Shown: one piece after another, positions 5,618 through 5,927 of the stretch
Position numbering within the stretch: position 1 is the first letter of the stretch
Layout: the number at the start of each line of letters is the position of its first letter
Assembly (NCBI GenBank): GCA_018647025.1
Contig: JABGTQ010000031.1
Span: 1-5,927, forward strand
Length of the DNA stretch: 5,927 bases
Reading direction: 5' to 3'
Source of the DNA: Nitrospina sp.
GTDB taxonomy: Bacteria; Nitrospinota; Nitrospinia; Nitrospinales; VA-1
Notes under the pieces: model-generated
What the model was told of the DNA's origin: nothing
What the model saw: only the letters and a program-made list of their open reading frames with translations
The model's database searches: none
Translations under genes and position numbers: made by a program

Positions 5618-5927
5618 GTGGTTGGAAAACTAAAGCCTGAAAAAGCATTACTTTTAGTAGTAATCTTTTTAGTATTATTGTTCTTAGCCGCTTTGGTGCC
5701 GGCATTTTCGTTAATAATTGGGGTTCTTATTCCAGTTCCCTTGACTTTTGTTTATATTCATTTTGGGCGTCGCGCGGGGTTAGCTCTTTTGGCCTTGATA
5801 TTTGTGGCACTATATAGCCTGGTGGGACCGAAGCAGGCGGCCTTGTTTTTCACTGAATATGCAGTTTTAGCAGGTTTTATGGCTGAGGCTATTCGATTTA
5901 GGTTTTCATTTGATAAGTGTGTTTTGC
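5618..5927 (+). CDS. DUF2232 (YybS-like) membrane protein, 5' part
   Basis: The frame stays open from a GTG at 5618 to the window edge: 103 codons plus one base, so the gene is truncated on the right. The frame has an in-frame TAG at 5582-5584, and GTG 5618 is the only common start codon between that stop and the start of the hydrophobic sequence; AGAGG at 5601-5605 is a rather distant ribosome binding site. The visible part is an integral inner-membrane protein with about four hydrophobic segments (near residues 10-30, 31-49, 53-70 and 74-92), with G-R-R-A-G between the second and third. The position straight after rpsR matches DUF2232 genes, which in Firmicutes and Geobacter-like genomes sit between rpsR and rplI. 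The molecular function of the family is not established to my knowledge. Family assignment rests on context and hydrophobic pattern. Confidence 0.8.
   Translation, partial: MVGKLKPEKALLLVVIFLVLLFLAALVPAFSLIIGVLIPVPLTFVYIHFGRRAGLALLALIFVALYSLVGPKQAALFFTEYAVLAGFMAEAIRFRFSFDKCVL

Overview
The window is an AT-rich stretch of bacterial chromosome with housekeeping content. It probably comes from a Gram-negative lineage related to the old Deltaproteobacteria (for example SAR324-like or Bdellovibrionota-like groups), but this is an inference with low confidence. Three things point that way: a YfhL/Allochromatium-type 2[4Fe-4S] ferredoxin, which is common in Proteobacteria; the gene order rpsF-ssb-rpsR-DUF2232, which is known from Firmicutes and some deltaproteobacterial-type genomes; and a Cys-anchored lipoprotein built from VCBS/FG-GAP repeats. 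I see no mobile element, CRISPR array, integrase, toxin-antitoxin pair or rRNA.

Left part (1-655, minus strand): an initiator tRNA-fMet(CAT) with all the usual initiator features, preceded by promoter-like sequence. Upstream of it lies a small ferredoxin gene that ends inside an 18-bp perfect palindrome. An AT-rich 252-base gap (656-907) separates the ferredoxin from the divergent gene to its right.

Middle (908-4243): two convergent genes. The first is a 715-residue family 5 (peptide/nickel-type) solute-binding protein on the plus strand. It carries an unusual insertion of about 150 residues and has no transporter genes beside it. The second, on the minus strand, is a 385-residue lipoprotein that reads as a complete seven-bladed VCBS/FG-GAP beta-propeller. 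Only 30 bases separate the two stop codons.

Right part (4244-5927, plus strand): a divergent intergenic region with a sigma70-like promoter leads into the ribosomal/replication operon rpsF (S6), ssb, rpsR (S18) and the start of a DUF2232 (YybS-like) membrane protein cut by the window edge. The order suggests that rplI may follow. S6 and S18 bind side by side on the 30S platform, and SSB links this operon to DNA replication. The start of rpsF should be moved to a TTG at 4420, because the AGGAGG ribosome binding site lies downstream of the first in-frame ATG. The DUF2232 gene starts with GTG.

Nothing here amounts to a clear new biological system. The points most worth a second look are the solute-binding protein's insertion and orphan state, its possible leaderless start, the exact seven-blade propeller lipoprotein with two decayed calcium loops, the recent-looking duplication in the S6 tail, and the corrected starts.
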